Source: Nemertoderma westbladi
Taxonomy: Eukaryota > Xenacoelomorpha > Nemertodermatida > Nemertodermatidae
DNA length: 64,000 nucleotides
Reading direction: 5' to 3'
NCBI GenBank assembly: GCA_032718475.1
Contig: JAUCBJ010007324.1
Span: 1-64,000 of the forward strand
The notes under the pieces are model-generated. The model ran no database searches and was not told where the DNA came from. It was given only the letters and a program-made list of their open reading frames with translations. Shown piece by piece: positions 10,516 to 20,892 of this stretch (its first letter is position 1; the number at the start of each line of letters is the position of its first letter). The position numbers were made by a program, and so were the translations under genes.

Positions 10516-11344
10516 TGCTGCATATAAAACACAAGAATCGAAAACAACACCAACTTTTGTGACGCATATACGGGATTGTTTCCCAGAACAATCCGGGTCT
10601 TCAGATGAAGAGTCTGAAGACGACAACGTGTATTTTAATACTGGGGACAAACAACCATCAATTGCGCTTCTAACACCTGATCAACTGAAAGGATTCAGTG
10701 TAATTCCTGTCAAGATTACGGGCACCAAGGGGAGCAAACGTATTTACGCCATTCTAGACTCAGCCTCATCTCACAGCTATGTGGATGAGAAGGTAGCTGA
10801 CGTCGTAACGGACCTTCAACAAGGTAAGAATGTCAGATATACCGTAAGTAGTATGCATGGACAACGTGCAATACCAGTGACAAGAGTTAAGTTGAACCTA
10901 GACACCCTTCTACCAAAATCGCAACATAGCGAAAAGGAGAGGTCTTTGCTTCCTTTTAGGGATTTAACCTTTGCGGCAACAAAGGACTTTAGTAACCTAC
11001 TAGGTCCAGTGCCAGAACAATCCTTGGAGGACCGTAAGTATTTTAGACACCTTGGTGTACCAGAATGTCCTGTTAATTACAGATCAGTAGCGATGTTGAT
11101 CGGGACTGACCAATTCAACTTACATCAAGTGTGGGAAACCAGACCATCGGTAGTAGTAGCAGGAAACGCTTACGCCTGTAGAATTCCGATAGGTTGGTAT
11201 ACTCGAGCGCCTGTGCGCACACTAGATATGAGTGATGAGGAAGATGATGTACAAAGTACATGTAGTTTATTAACTACAACTTTGTCTCATTCTTTTTCAA
11301 ACGAAAGAGACTATACTACGCGACAGTCGACGAGACATGACAAT
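10373..11344 (+). pseudogene. O aspartic protease (DUF1758-type)
   Basis: Carries the retropepsin-like core: VIPVKITGTKGSKRIYAILD followed by SASSHSYVDE. The catalytic triad position reads D-S-A, where BEL proteases usually have DSG or DTG. Downstream are SMHGQRAIPVT and AMLIGTDQF, the BEL-specific tail in which 'LIG.D' precedes the polymerase. The frame is cut at 11344 by the Penelope-like insertion (codon boundary) and resumes in phase at 14385. Confidence 0.75.
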
Positions 11345-11739
11345 CTAAGTCGCAATAGAGTTTAAATTACTAAGACGAGTTGGTAGAATGTTGAAACCAT
11401 AATAAAATGAATTTACAGTGCAATTATGGACGTTTCGTTATTTACTAATAACATCATCAGCGTAAATAAGCGGCACAAACGGACAATAAAACAGTTATAC
11501 AATTAAACCTAGTTTAGGACTACAACAAAAGTTCAATTTACCCGCCAATTCCTAACAAGAAGTACTGTAAGCTCAAAACAAAAATAAGGGAAAAGATGAT
11601 TCTTGGATGTTGAGAGAAGGTCTGTATTTTCGAATTAGTATGCTTTCCTTAATTAAGATGTCATAACTGTTCGAAGCACGGGATAATATTGAAAAGTCAT
11701 CATAATGTACACTATGATTTGTTTCAAGTGAGTGATCAC
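11342..11739 (+). repeat. Penelope inverted terminal repeat, left arm
   Basis: Near-identical reverse complement of 13951-14348 (398 bp each, a handful of differences). This arm contains the 3' end of the endonuclease ORF, so the last codons of the protein lie inside the repeat. Confidence 0.93.
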
Positions 11740-12046
11740 ATATAGCTGAGTGCTTGGGTGCGACAGGTTTTCCCGTGTGGGGTGATAACCCTAGATGCTC
11801 CGACACTCTGACCTTATAGTGGTGTATTGATTTGCCAAAATAAGTGGCCGCACAGCCACTGCACTTAAATTTATAAATGGTCAGGGGACGGAGCTCTGAG
11901 GGTAATTTATCCTTAAACAGGAAAAAGCTACTTAAGCGACAGGAGGGAAGGGAGATAATTCTCAGTTCCACTGATGGGAAGGCCTTAGATATAATACGGA
12001 GTCGTTTATAAAGTAAATGTGCTGGGCACCCAAATATGGCAAGCAC
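11573..12046 (-). pseudogene. Penelope GIY-YIG endonuclease domain
   Basis: The C-terminal frame contains IYKFKCSGCAATYFGKS, then YKVRVSEHLG, matching the GIY-YIG core of Penelope elements. There the family reads 'vYki.C..C...YiG.T', and an Arg and a downstream Glu/His follow (here R and EH). HSAICDHSLETNH and ILIKESILIRKYRPSLN complete the family pattern. It follows the RT in a third frame. Known role: cutting target DNA to prime reverse transcription. Confidence 0.8.
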
Positions 12047-13322
12047 AACAGCACGCGTTTCTTGGGTACTGTAGTAACTAGAGGTTTACCAGGCCCAACT
12101 AATTTAATAAGGGTGTCTCCAATAAGATCCCTGACAAAATCTACGGGAAATCCATTACGGCATAGTAGGCCAGTTAAATGGGATAGCTCGATATTACACT
12201 TTGTCCAGGTTGAACAAATACTAAAAACCCGAAAAACTAGTGTGCTAACTAGAGCTATCTTATATTTTAGTGGTATAAAACTATCAAATTGTGAATATAA
12301 ACCTGTGAACGTTGGTTTCCGATAAACAGATGTGTGAAAGTGGTTGTCAATTCTGGTAATGAGGATATCCAGAAAAGACAATTTTCCATCAATTTTGAAT
12401 TCTGCAGTGAATTGAATGTTTTTATGTTTGGTGTTAATATAATTCAAAAAATCAATAGCCTGTGACTTTGATTGAAATACACAAAAAATATCATCCACGT
12501 ATCGTGAGTAATATTTAGGTTTTATCCGAGGTGGACAATTATCAAACCAATGGATTTCGTGATAACACATGAAAGCATTTGTGAAGGTTGGCCCGGGTGG
12601 ACTTCCCATCGCAACGCCTTCAATCTGTTTATATTTAACACCATTAAATATAAATTCTTTGTCCTTGGAGCAAAACTCCAAAGGCGCTTGAATTCGCTGC
12701 GGGACAAACCACCCACATGTGTGCAAACATCACAAAATAGTTTATCTAATATTATCGTTATAGTCTCAGAAACTGGCACATTCGTAAACAGGCTTTTAAC
12801 ATCAAAGCTAACCATAAAGCCGTCCTTAGCATTAGTAATGTTCGTGATATCCCTAATGGCTGAGAAAGTATCTCTTGCCGTGTAAGAGTTGGTGGTTGTA
12901 GGTTCCAGAATAGGTACCAGATACTTGGCGAGGTTGTAGCCAGGGGTCATGATGGCCGACAGAATAGGCCGAGCAGGGCAACCAGACTTGTGAACTTTGG
13001 GCAAGCCGTATAATATACCTGGGTGGGTCCCGGTAGGTAAAATCGAACTGAATGTCTTGTCATCGATGTCCCAGGACTTCTTGATAGACCGCAGATAAGT
13101 GCTAAGTCGATCTTCGGCCCGTAGTGCATCAACCAACCAGTCATCGGAGTCAACACACTTGATTTCCGAAGTATCATTAATAATGGTTAATACTTTATCG
13201 ATATACTCTGACTTATTGAGGAGAACAATCCCATTTCCCTTATCAGGCTTAACAATGACAATGTCTTTATTAGCCTTCAAAGACATAAGGGAAGTCCCTC
13301 GTGTTCGCTTATGTTCGCTCAT
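11962..13322 (-). pseudogene. Penelope reverse transcriptase (frameshifted)
   Basis: Two overlapping frames (13322-12522, then 12726-11962) encode the RT. Motifs in order: DIVIVKPDKGNGIVLL, YGLPKVHK, PARPILSA, FMVSFDVKSLFTNVPV (motif A), then in the second frame GVAMGSPPGPTFTNAFM (motif B) and YYSRYVDDIFCVF (motif C with the active-site DD). FLDILIT and YRKPTFTGLYSQFDS follow, both typical of Penelope. The frameshift near 12600-12726 kills the ORF. Confidence 0.85.
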
Positions 13323-14001
13323 GTTCGCTGTTCGTCAGGTTGGATTCTAATTTTCGTAAATTGTAACCGTACAGCGAACTGAGAGCGACATCACGGAGTC
13401 GATTTTTAACGAGGTCCAAACTCATCCCATCCTTGTGATGAACAGGAAGAAGCCTTAATTCTCGGAACAGTTTCTTAAAGGTTACCAAGTAATCTCCATA
13501 CTCTATCTTGCGAGGGACTATAGAGTATCTTAAACCCTTACTAAGGAGAGATTTCTCCTACTGAGATAGTACGTATGAGGAATAATTAAAGATAATGCTA
13601 TCTGGGTTTAAAGAGCCGAGTGCGTTCTCCTTGCGGAGTTTGATCAGTTTTGTTGAGTGTATTTTCTGAAACTGTTGTAGACAACAGCGTAGCGATTTTT
13701 CACACTCGCGGATAACAAAAGCAAAGTCCAAGCTGGATAACGACATACGCAGTATACTACGATACTCAACAGCCCGCTGCCCAAGAGAACGTAGGAGTCT
13801 GCGTTTACAAGCGATCTCAGCTGTAAGGAGTTGAAGTTGGCATGCTTTGTACTGGGGCGTGCCGAGTAGCCAACGATTTGGCGACTTAAAACGCAAGAAG
13901 TGAGGAACCAAGCCATCATCTCTGCAGGTGTTCAGAAAGTGAAGGTCTACGTGATCACTCACTTGAAACAAATCATAGTGTACAATATGATGACTTTTCA
14001 A
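13323..14001 (-). pseudogene. Penelope protein, N-terminal region
   Basis: A minus-strand frame from 14001 to 13558 encodes a basic, helical N-terminal region (LGTPQYKACQLQLLTAEIAC and on) with no catalytic motif, as expected ahead of a Penelope RT. After a stop at 13558 the reading continues in another frame (13557-13323; RKIEYGDYLVTFKKLFREL and on), so one frameshift separates the blocks. The first Met at 14001 lies inside the inverted repeat. Confidence 0.6.
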
Positions 14002-14348
14002 TATTCTCCCGTGCTTCGAACAGTTATGACATCTTAATTAAGGAAAGCATACTAATTCGAAAATACAGACCTTCTCTCAACATCCAAGAATCATCTTTTC
14101 CCTTATTTTTGTTTTGAGCTTACAGTACTTCTTGTTAGGAATTGGCGGGTAATTTGAACCTTTGTTGTAGTCCTACACTAGGTTTAATTGTATAACTGTT
14201 TTATTGTCCGTTTGTGCCGCTTATTTACGCTGATGATGTTATTAGTAAATAACGAAACGTCCGTACTTGCACTGTAAACTCATTTTATTATGGTTTCAAC
14301 ATTCTACCAACTCGTATTAGTAATTTTAACTCTATTGCGACTTAGATT
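13951..14348 (-). repeat. Penelope inverted terminal repeat, right arm
   Basis: Reverse complement of 11342-11739. Here the copied endonuclease tail reads on the plus strand at the element's 5' end, upstream of the N-terminal ORF. Confidence 0.93.
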
Positions 14349-14384
14349 CCCTCCTGGGACCTCATTAACTTCAGACATGACAAT

Positions 14385-15200
14385 GTTACAGGTACGACGT
14401 GCGTAGCGAATACAATAAGTCACGAAGAGCAGAAACCAATCCACAAGGTTAGTTCGGAGATTGGGAAGGAGACGCGTCAGGCAGAGGTTCCATCAACGAC
14501 AGATCATAATGCCGGAAGGCTTGCGAGTCTACCTGATCTAATAACGTTGCCAACACCCGTCGATGGCAACGCATTAAGAAATTATCAAGTGGAACAAGCT
14601 GCTTTGGACAAAGAATTAACAGAGAAAACTATCAAATGGTTGGAACAAGATACCGCCGAACCTGGTAGTTACGAACCATGTATGTCGGAACAAGAAAAAC
14701 AATATTTAAAGATCATGGAGAATACTATCCGCCAGACGAAAGACGGACATTATGAGGTAGGGATGTTATGGCGTAACCAACGTCCGAAACTTATAAATAA
14801 CTATCCACTAAGCCTTAAAGCGTTTAAACTCAATACGCCAACGTTTGTTAAAGGACGAGAAAGACCATTTACAGTATAATACTCAAATGGAGACGTATTT
14901 GACAAAAGGGTACGCTATCAGAATGACAAATCCAGAGATTGTGACAGATCAGACATACTATTTGCCACATCACTATGTGAGACACCCCGACAAACCAGAA
15001 AAGGTACGTGTAGTTAACGACTGTGCGGCTCTTTTTGAGGGAATGTCTCTCAATACTGAGTTAATGGATGGACCAAACATCAATAATTATCTCATGGGGG
15101 TGATTATGCGCTTCCGTCAACGTCAAGTAGCATTTACTTGCGACGTTGAAGCGATGTTTCACCAAGTGCGGGCATTAGAGCGAGACAGAGACAGTCTGAG
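14385..15200 (+). pseudogene. O reverse transcriptase, N-terminal half
   Basis: Resumes in phase with the protease after the Penelope insert. GHYEVGMLWR and NNYPLSLKAFK are the hallmark opening of BEL RT. Reading then shifts frame between 14845 and 14879 and continues with YLPHHYVRHPDKPEKVRVVN, DCAALFEGMSLN and VAFTCDVEAMFHQV (motif A). The frame is cut at CTG AG by element A (TSD CTGAG 15196-15200) and continues at 37301. Confidence 0.85.
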
Positions 15201-15265
15201 TGTGACGGGATCCACGAAGGATCCCGATTTATCCGGTTTGTCGATCTACGCGTCCCCGCCGTGTG
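15201..15265 (-). repeat. element A 3' LTR, outer 65 bp
   Basis: Matches 36745-36809 of the intact A LTR (TGTGACGGGATCCACGAAGG and on) and includes the GTGTG target later duplicated by B. The rest of this LTR is at 23008-23495. Confidence 0.93.
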
Positions 15266-15816
15266 TGTGACGGGATCCGAGAGGATCCCGGTTTATCCGG
15301 TGTGTTTCGTACGCGTCCCCGCCCCGCCGTGTGAATGGAAAAGGTAATAATTGTTCTAGTGTCGTTGTCGAACTCTGATAACGTTGAGATAATAAATGAT
15401 GAGTGATACAGATAGCACAGTAGATAAAGCTAATATACCGGTAATATGGTGACGGTGGCGACGACGGTCTTAACAGTCACCGTACTGCCTTACTGTACTG
15501 GGATAGCTGACTGAGTAAACTGAATGATATAATTACAGGTTACTGGTTATATTGCACGGTGGCCTTATTGCTACTCAATCGATGCCATTCCCCCCTCTGA
15601 TTGGTTAATACCCTTGTTGGCGCCCCGTGGAGTATTCCCGTTCACTCCACCTGTTCTCCTTGGGTTAGGGGTTTGGCCCCTGACCCTCTATTGTGTGCTT
15701 CCTTCCCACTCTCATTGGGATGGCACGAGTTGGTTAATTACCCAATCTCGTGGCTCCCAATATTGCTTATCGGCTAATAACTTTATGGGGTGTTGGCGGG
15801 ATTGAATAAGCTAACA
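15266..15816 (-). repeat. element B 3' LTR
   Basis: 551 bp, starts TGTGACGGGATCC and ends AAGCTAACA on the plus strand. It contains several strong inverted repeats, including GGGATCC-gaga-GGATCCC at one terminus, GTGGAGT/ACTCCAC, and GGGT.GGGG/CCCC.ACCC. Confidence 0.95.
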
Positions 15817-15825
15817 CTCCCCCCC

Positions 15826-15854
15826 ATGCTATCTTCCCGGTAAGAAGATAGCAT
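15826..15854 (-). promoter_or_regulatory. hairpin next to polypurine tract, element B
   Basis: Perfect 11-bp stem (atgctatcttc / gaagatagcat) with a 7-nt loop. It sits immediately inside the polypurine tract (15817-15825) that would prime plus-strand synthesis. The same structure occurs in A at 23505-23533, with one change in the loop. Confidence 0.7.
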
Positions 15855-16304
15855 CAACCAAAAAGTGCGTTACAATCCCGCTGGATCCCGATCTATTATC
15901 GGGTGTGGGGTGGAGTTATTTTCTTTTCGGAGCCGGCTTTCCGGGCCGCTCCCTATGGGTATGATGTCACTACCCTCTGGCGTCTCGTGTCGGGCCGATC
16001 GTGCGCTTCTCTCACACAATTTTTGTTTCCCCAACACTCTCACCATTCTAACTTCGCTCTCTAACTCAACTCGCTCTCTCCCCACTCTTACACTCTCCCC
16101 ACACCTGAATCGCACTCTAACTTCTCGCCAATAGCTCTTCTCACTATCTCCTCTCTACTCTCTGCCACTCCCTAAGGCCCTAATCTCTAATGCTACCCCT
16201 GTGCTATCATACTATCTACCTTATCTAACTTACTAACTCTAACTATCTAACTCTACTAACTACTAACTCTACTCTCTGCTAAGTCTACTAACTCTTACCA
16301 ACTC

Positions 16305-17115
16305 TTCTACTACGTGGCGCTTAGGGTGCCCACAACCCTCTGCTACTACCTCCATCTACGTGGCGCTTGCGGTGCCCACAACCACTCTACTACTAACTCT
16401 AACTAAAAACCCTCTAACTTTCTGCTAACTCTATCTACGTGGCGCTAACGGTGCCCACAACCACAACCGGTACTACGTACCCTCTTACTAACTCTTTTCT
16501 CCATCTACGTGGCGCTAACGGTGCCCACAACCACAACCGGTACTATGTACCCTCTTACTAACTCTACCTCCATCTACGTGGCGCTAACGGTGCCCACAAC
16601 CACAACTGGTACTACGTACCCTCTTACTAACTCTACCTCCATCTACGTGGCGCTAACGGTGCCCACAACCACTCTACTATCTACCCTCTACTACTCTACT
16701 ACCTGGCACCCTATGTGCCCTCTCTACTACTCTACTCTCTGGCACCCTATGTGCCCTCTCTACTACCTCTAACACTACTACCTGGCACCCTATGTGCCCT
16801 CTCTACTATCTCTAACACTCTAACTACATCTCCACCTCAACTAATACCTCTATCTACGTGGCGCTTGCGGTGCCCACAACCACTCCCTGCTACTACTTTC
16901 TACGTGGCGCTTGCGGTGCCCACAACCACTCCCTGCTACTACTTTCTACGTGGCGCTTCCGGTGCCCACAACCACTCTCTCCTACTACTTTCTACGTGGC
17001 GCTTCCGGTGCCCACGACCCCCCTACTACTACTCGTGGCATGACAATATGCCAGACTCCCTTACCCCGCCGCCTTCTAACCTACTCTCCTTCTACGTGGC
17101 GCTTACGGTGCCCAC
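16305..17115. repeat. imperfect tandem repeats in B 3' UTR
   Basis: About a dozen copies of ctacgtggcgcttgcggtgc followed by ccacaacc, with variants such as aacggtgcccacaacc plus ggtactacgtaccctct. Spacing varies from about 50 to 75 bp. The ggtactacgtacc module also makes up the array at 27255-27780 of element A, so the two elements expanded related motifs separately. Confidence 0.8.
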
Positions 17116-17295
17116 AACCCCACTACTACTACTCGTGGCATGACAATATGCCACACTCCCTTGCCCCGCCGCCTTCTAACTCTACTCTCCTATCTTCGAA
17201 CTACCTCTTACTTCTACTAACTATTATTTTAATTATTTAATTATTTATTATTATTTATTTTTATTTTTAATTAAATAATTAATTTCTTGTGGGAA

Positions 17296-17326
17296 GGGCG
17301 TCTCGCCCTCAGTCCAAATATTGGAC
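17296..17326 (-). promoter_or_regulatory. paired hairpins after the stop codon, element B
   Basis: Two inverted repeats lie just beyond the ORF stop: GTCCAAATATTGGAC and GGGCGTCTCGCCC. Element A has both at the same place after its integrase stop (27820-27865), with the first differing only in its centre. Conservation in both suggests a 3' RNA element; its role is unknown. Confidence 0.55.
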
Positions 17327-17328
17327 GA

Positions 17329-20300
17329 CTAAACTCTAAGCTGCCCCTCGATCTTCCATCGATTCTTCCATGAGGCACTGTCCCGCTGTCCCCCTGCGCG
17401 TCCTCTTATCTTTCCACCCACTTTCCTCGCCAACTCCAACTCGTCTGGAATTGGCTCTCCCCCTTTCACCACCCCAAAATCGGGTGTCTCCACCGCCTTC
17501 TTAACTATCTCATCTCCTGGCATCAAAATGCCACCTCCCTCCTTGTTGTCTCCCGCCGGCAGAATGAATAGAAAGTGAAAGAACAGGCAGAACAGTAGGT
17601 ACAATAGTAGTCCTATCCCTTTCCATCCTGCCTTCCTTCTCGACTTCCCCCTTGTCGGTATGCCTCCAAACCGGACCGGCATCTCTTCCGGACACTCCTC
17701 TAGACACTCCTCCAGACACTCCTCTGGAGTGTTGTCCTCCGGACACCTCGCCGTCCGCTCCGCTCCATCTCCATACCGATGCTTGCTGGGAAACCTACTC
17801 TCCTCTGCCCACTTTCTTACTGTCACCTCCCTATCTGGCTCTACTATCTCTCGTTTCTCCTCTACTTCCTCTGCGTCTTCGGTGCCTGGTATCATGCACC
17901 CAGATGTCTCTGTCACACTGCATGGGATGTTGATTTTAACTGGGCCGCTAAGCGTCCATCCGAACGGCGTGAGGATCGCCGTCGGGTCCCGCTGCCTGTC
18001 TTCGCCGAAGACCGTCTTCATCCTCTCATGGGCCGTCGGGCAGTCCATTCCTACTATAATGGACACCTTCCTAACGTCCACCTTTGGTATTGAGAAATCG
18101 ATACCGTCCAGGAATCTATACTGCTCGACCTCAGTGTTGGTTGGTCGCCTGGCGTTGATGTTTATCGATTCGATGACGTGGATGGGGTCGATCGTCGCCC
18201 CATAGCCACATCCCGGTGCAATCGCTGCTATCCTGCACCGCCCCGTCCTCGTCTCCAGGACCTCATCTTTACTCGAGACGGTAGTTACCGCCATTCTGTT
18301 CGGCCTCGTCTTTAGCCCTATCTCTTCGGCCACCCAGTTCTCCACCAGCGTGAAGGCTGCTCCGCTGTCGACCAGCATTAACGTCGTTACTGATCGACCT
18401 CCCTCTCCTGATATCTTTACTGGTACTACCCCGAGTAGTACTTTTCTCTTCTTCTCCTCTTCTGTCGTGCTTGTGGCCATTGCCTGGCCTCCAGTCTCGG
18501 ACTCTCTAACTGCTGTTTCTCTACACTCTCCGGATCTGTGTCCTTCTACCACACATCGATGACATAGTCCGTTTGCGTCTGTGTAGGCTATACGATCTTG
18601 TTTGGGCAACGCTTGCCAGTGCTTACAACTCCTGGTCTTATGTGTTCCGTCCCGGTGTAATTGACATTCGAATCCTGGATTATAGCGTTCCCTGTATAGT
18701 CCTTCACGTATCGCGCGTAGGTTTATATGTACCGATTTAGTGTTTTGGTTGTCTGTATTCGGCCTACTGGGTACATTGGGATTATGTTTATTTATGGTGT
18801 TATTTTCTTTCTGTCCCCGCCACGGTGTGGCCCTACTACCAGCTAACTGTGGACTAGCAGTCCCCTGTGTGGCCGCATGTGGTAGTGATTGTCCTACTCT
18901 CGGGAGTGGATCTGCAGGATCGTGTTCGGGTTTATGGCTTGTCCCCAAACTATCCTCGCTATAGACTGGGTCTGTTATTAATTCGGCTTCATAGTTGAGG
19001 AAGCTCGACATCTCTTCTAAGCCCGGTTCCGCACCCTTCTTCTCCCGTGTGGAGAAGGCTATCTTCCTCCACTTCCTTCGTAACCAGATCGGCAGTGCCT
19101 GCGCTATCGTGGTGATGTTGTTAGACGCGTTGAGTTCGTATGGTGCGTCTAGCGTCTTTAACACGATTAACGCCTTCTCGACCTTGTTCGCAAAGGTCCT
19201 TATGCTAACGGGATTATCCTGTAGGCCACCCGATGTTATGCCTCTCAGGGTTTGCCGGATGATCTTGGCCGGGTGCCCGTATTCCCTATCTAGCGCCCGC
19301 CATGCTGTCGTGAAGCCGCCCTCGATGCCCTGGTATTGCCTCACGATGTCGTATGCTGGGCCTCCAGTATATACTTGCAGATATTTTAGGCACTCCGCCT
19401 GCGTCAACTTCTTACTTAATATTTCGTTACTATACATGCACCGAAACTGTAGATATTCTTCCGGCCTACTCCCATCGAATTTAAATGGTTCCACAGGTGG
19501 TAGCTCGATCCTAGTTTTTAAAGCATCGATCAATGTGGCCATTCCCATCGCTTGCGCTTCTAATGGGTTCGATGGATGTTGTATAGTTTCTCCTGCTGGG
19601 TACGGTCCGTCCGTCCTGTCTGCTGTTGGCTTAGCTTGTTGCGTCGGATATATCATTGGGGGTAACGGCCCCCTCCATATTTCCGTGTCGCACGATCTGT
19701 TCTCGTCTAAGGGGTTCGATGTTCTCGCTCCTATTGGGGTATATTGTTGATATTGTGATGGGGGAATGTCACCCTGTCCCCCCCCCACCGGTATGTTTGG
19801 TACTGGGGTTGATGTTAATATATTGGGGCCCATACATCTATCTACAATAACTCTCCCCTCCCCTGGATATATGTTATGTCCCTGTGTATTATAGTCATGC
19901 TGCTGTACCGATATAGGCCTATTCACTTCTTGCCTATCTACCGGTATGTACTCCGCGACTTCCGGGTTTAATCCCGTCGTTCGCGCCACCCTATCGCCTA
20001 CTCTATCTCTCCCAGCATGGCCCATAATAGTATGTGCAGTAAGGCCTACAGTATGTCCTGCAGTCTGCATGTGCCCTTCCGAACCGAAGTTTATTCTTCG
20101 CGAATCTCGAATCTCCCCGCGACTACCGTACTCTCGATCGGCAGCTATATCACGTCGGGAAGTTTCCCTTCGATCCCCTATCCTGCTCTCGTCTTCGTAT
20201 CGGTACGTCCTGTACCCCTCTCCTGGCGTGCGGTGCGTTTCTCCGGGGCGACGGCAATCTCCCGAAGTTCGACCCCACTGACTCCCTAACTCCATCTCTA

Positions 20301-20748
20301 CTAGCGACGGCTCGCTATCCGTCCTCGCTCTCCGGTTGCTCCTAGCAACGACTCTTCTACTATCTTCCCTTCTTCTATCTTCGACCTCTCGGTTAAACTC
20401 TGCTAATCTTCTTCTATCTTCGACCTCTCTATTATACTCTACTAATCTTCTCCTATCCTCGACCTCTCTATTAAACTCTACTAATCTTCTCTCTTCTGAC
20501 TGGGCTCGACGTTCCGTCGCCCGCCCTCTCGCGACGTCAACCTGTCTCTCTCTGTTCGATCGCACGCCGCTGGGGATACTCGCAATCCCCCTATTACTCA
20601 CCGTCGCCGGGTGTTGCGGTTTACCTAATTCGGCCCGCGCATTATCCGCCGACGCCTGTGGGACACTCTCTGCCCCCCCTCTCTCGCTACTAATCTCTCG
20701 TGGTGGGGTGTCCGTAGCCCCCCCCCCACCCGCCACTTCTAACTTCAC
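17329..20748 (-). CDS. element B Gag-protease with C-terminal membrane segment
   Basis: 1139 codons from ATG 20748. N-terminal third: charged repeats of the type LVEFNREVEDRRR (three in a row). Middle: capsid-like DUF1759 core (LPPVEPFKFDGSRPEEYLQF, then AWRALDREYGHPAKIIRQTL). Then a Cys/His nucleocapsid region (CQLHRDGTHKTRSC and CHRCVVEGHRSGEC). Next is an aspartic protease with VTTLMLVDSGAAFTLVE (DSG active site), and IIVGMDCPTAHERM plus ILTPFGWTLSGP. The last 180 residues diverge from any pol: acidic repeats (EECLEECLEECPEE), a basic patch, then the hydrophobic run GLLLYLLFCLFFHFLFILP, which looks like a transmembrane helix, and a short tail. Ancestrally this was one Gag with the upstream ORF; a local duplication split them. 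Confidence 0.85.
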   Translation of the reverse strand: MKLEVAGGGGATDTPPREISSERGGAESVPQASADNARAELGKPQHPATVSNRGIASIPSGVRSNRERQVDVARGRATERRAQSEERRLVEFNREVEDRRRLVEYNREVEDRRRLAEFNREVEDRRREDSRRVVARSNRRARTDSEPSLVEMELGSQWGRTSGDCRRPGETHRTPGEGYRTYRYEDESRIGDRRETSRRDIAADREYGSRGEIRDSRRINFGSEGHMQTAGHTVGLTAHTIMGHAGRDRVGDRVARTTGLNPEVAEYIPVDRQEVNRPISVQQHDYNTQGHNIYPGEGRVIVDRCMGPNILTSTPVPNIPVGGGQGDIPPSQYQQYTPIGARTSNPLDENRSCDTEIWRGPLPPMIYPTQQAKPTADRTDGPYPAGETIQHPSNPLEAQAMGMATLIDALKTRIELPPVEPFKFDGSRPEEYLQFRCMYSNEILSKKLTQAECLKYLQVYTGGPAYDIVRQYQGIEGGFTTAWRALDREYGHPAKIIRQTLRGITSGGLQDNPVSIRTFANKVEKALIVLKTLDAPYELNASNNITTIAQALPIWLRRKWRKIAFSTREKKGAEPGLEEMSSFLNYEAELITDPVYSEDSLGTSHKPEHDPADPLPRVGQSLPHAATQGTASPQLAGSRATPWRGQKENNTINKHNPNVPSRPNTDNQNTKSVHINLRAIREGLYRERYNPGFECQLHRDGTHKTRSCKHWQALPKQDRIAYTDANGLCHRCVVEGHRSGECRETAVRESETGGQAMATSTTEEEKKRKVLLGVVPVKISGEGGRSVTTLMLVDSGAAFTLVENWVAEEIGLKTRPNRMAVTTVSSKDEVLETRTGRCRIAAIAPGCGYGATIDPIHVIESININARRPTNTEVEQYRFLDGIDFSIPKVDVRKVSIIVGMDCPTAHERMKTVFGEDRQRDPTAILTPFGWTLSGPVKINIPCSVTETSGCMIPGTEDAEEVEEKREIVEPDREVTVRKWAEESRFPSKHRYGDGAERTARCPEDNTPEECLEECLEECPEEMPVRFGGIPTRGKSRRKAGWKGIGLLLYLLFCLFFHFLFILPAGDNKEGGGILMPGDEIVKKAVETPDFGVVKGGEPIPDELELARKVGGKIRGRAGGQRDSASWKNRWKIEGQLRV

Positions 20749-20892
20749 TACCTCTTACTACACTTCTATACCCCTCTTGTGGGGCATTCTCTGCCCCCCT
20801 TCTCTCGCCGCTAATCTCATGTGGTGGGGCGCCCGTAGCCCCCCCCCCACCCGCCACATCTAACTTCAATATCTCTTACTTCGTCTCTACAC
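20655..20892. repeat. about 118-bp tandem duplication splitting B gag
   Basis: Two copies of a GC-rich segment (about 20655-20770 and 20773-20892), each with gtagcccccccccacccgcc. Element A has one copy at the equivalent place (about 34500-34620) and reads through it. The upstream ORF ends in one copy and the downstream ORF starts in the other, in different frames. Confidence 0.8.

Larger units (their letters stand above)
11345..14372 (-). mobile_element. Penelope-like element with inverted terminal repeats
   Basis: A 3-kb minus-strand element encoding an RT followed by a GIY-YIG-type endonuclease, the defining Penelope architecture. It sits between 12-bp duplications AGACATGACAAT (11333-11344 and 14373-14384). 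Its ends form an inverted repeat of about 395 bp (11345-11739 against 13951-14345), with 27 bp more on the right. Inverted 'pLTR' arrangements are known for Penelope elements. The coding region is broken by several frameshifts. Confidence 0.92.
15817..17328 (-). other. element B 3' untranslated region
   Basis: In transcription order, after the Gag-protease stop at 17329 come two small hairpins (17296-17326), an A/T-rich stretch with AATAAA on the minus strand (17249-17244) and a CT-rich block of imperfect repeats. Then come a segment shared with A, an 11-bp-stem hairpin (15826-15854) and a G-rich polypurine tract abutting the LTR (15817-15825). Small plus-strand frames here are low-complexity and not credible genes. 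Confidence 0.75.

Noticed and set aside
16509-17240. Plus-strand ORFs in the B 3' UTR
   Set aside because: Low-complexity translation of CT-rich repeats on the strand opposite to the element.
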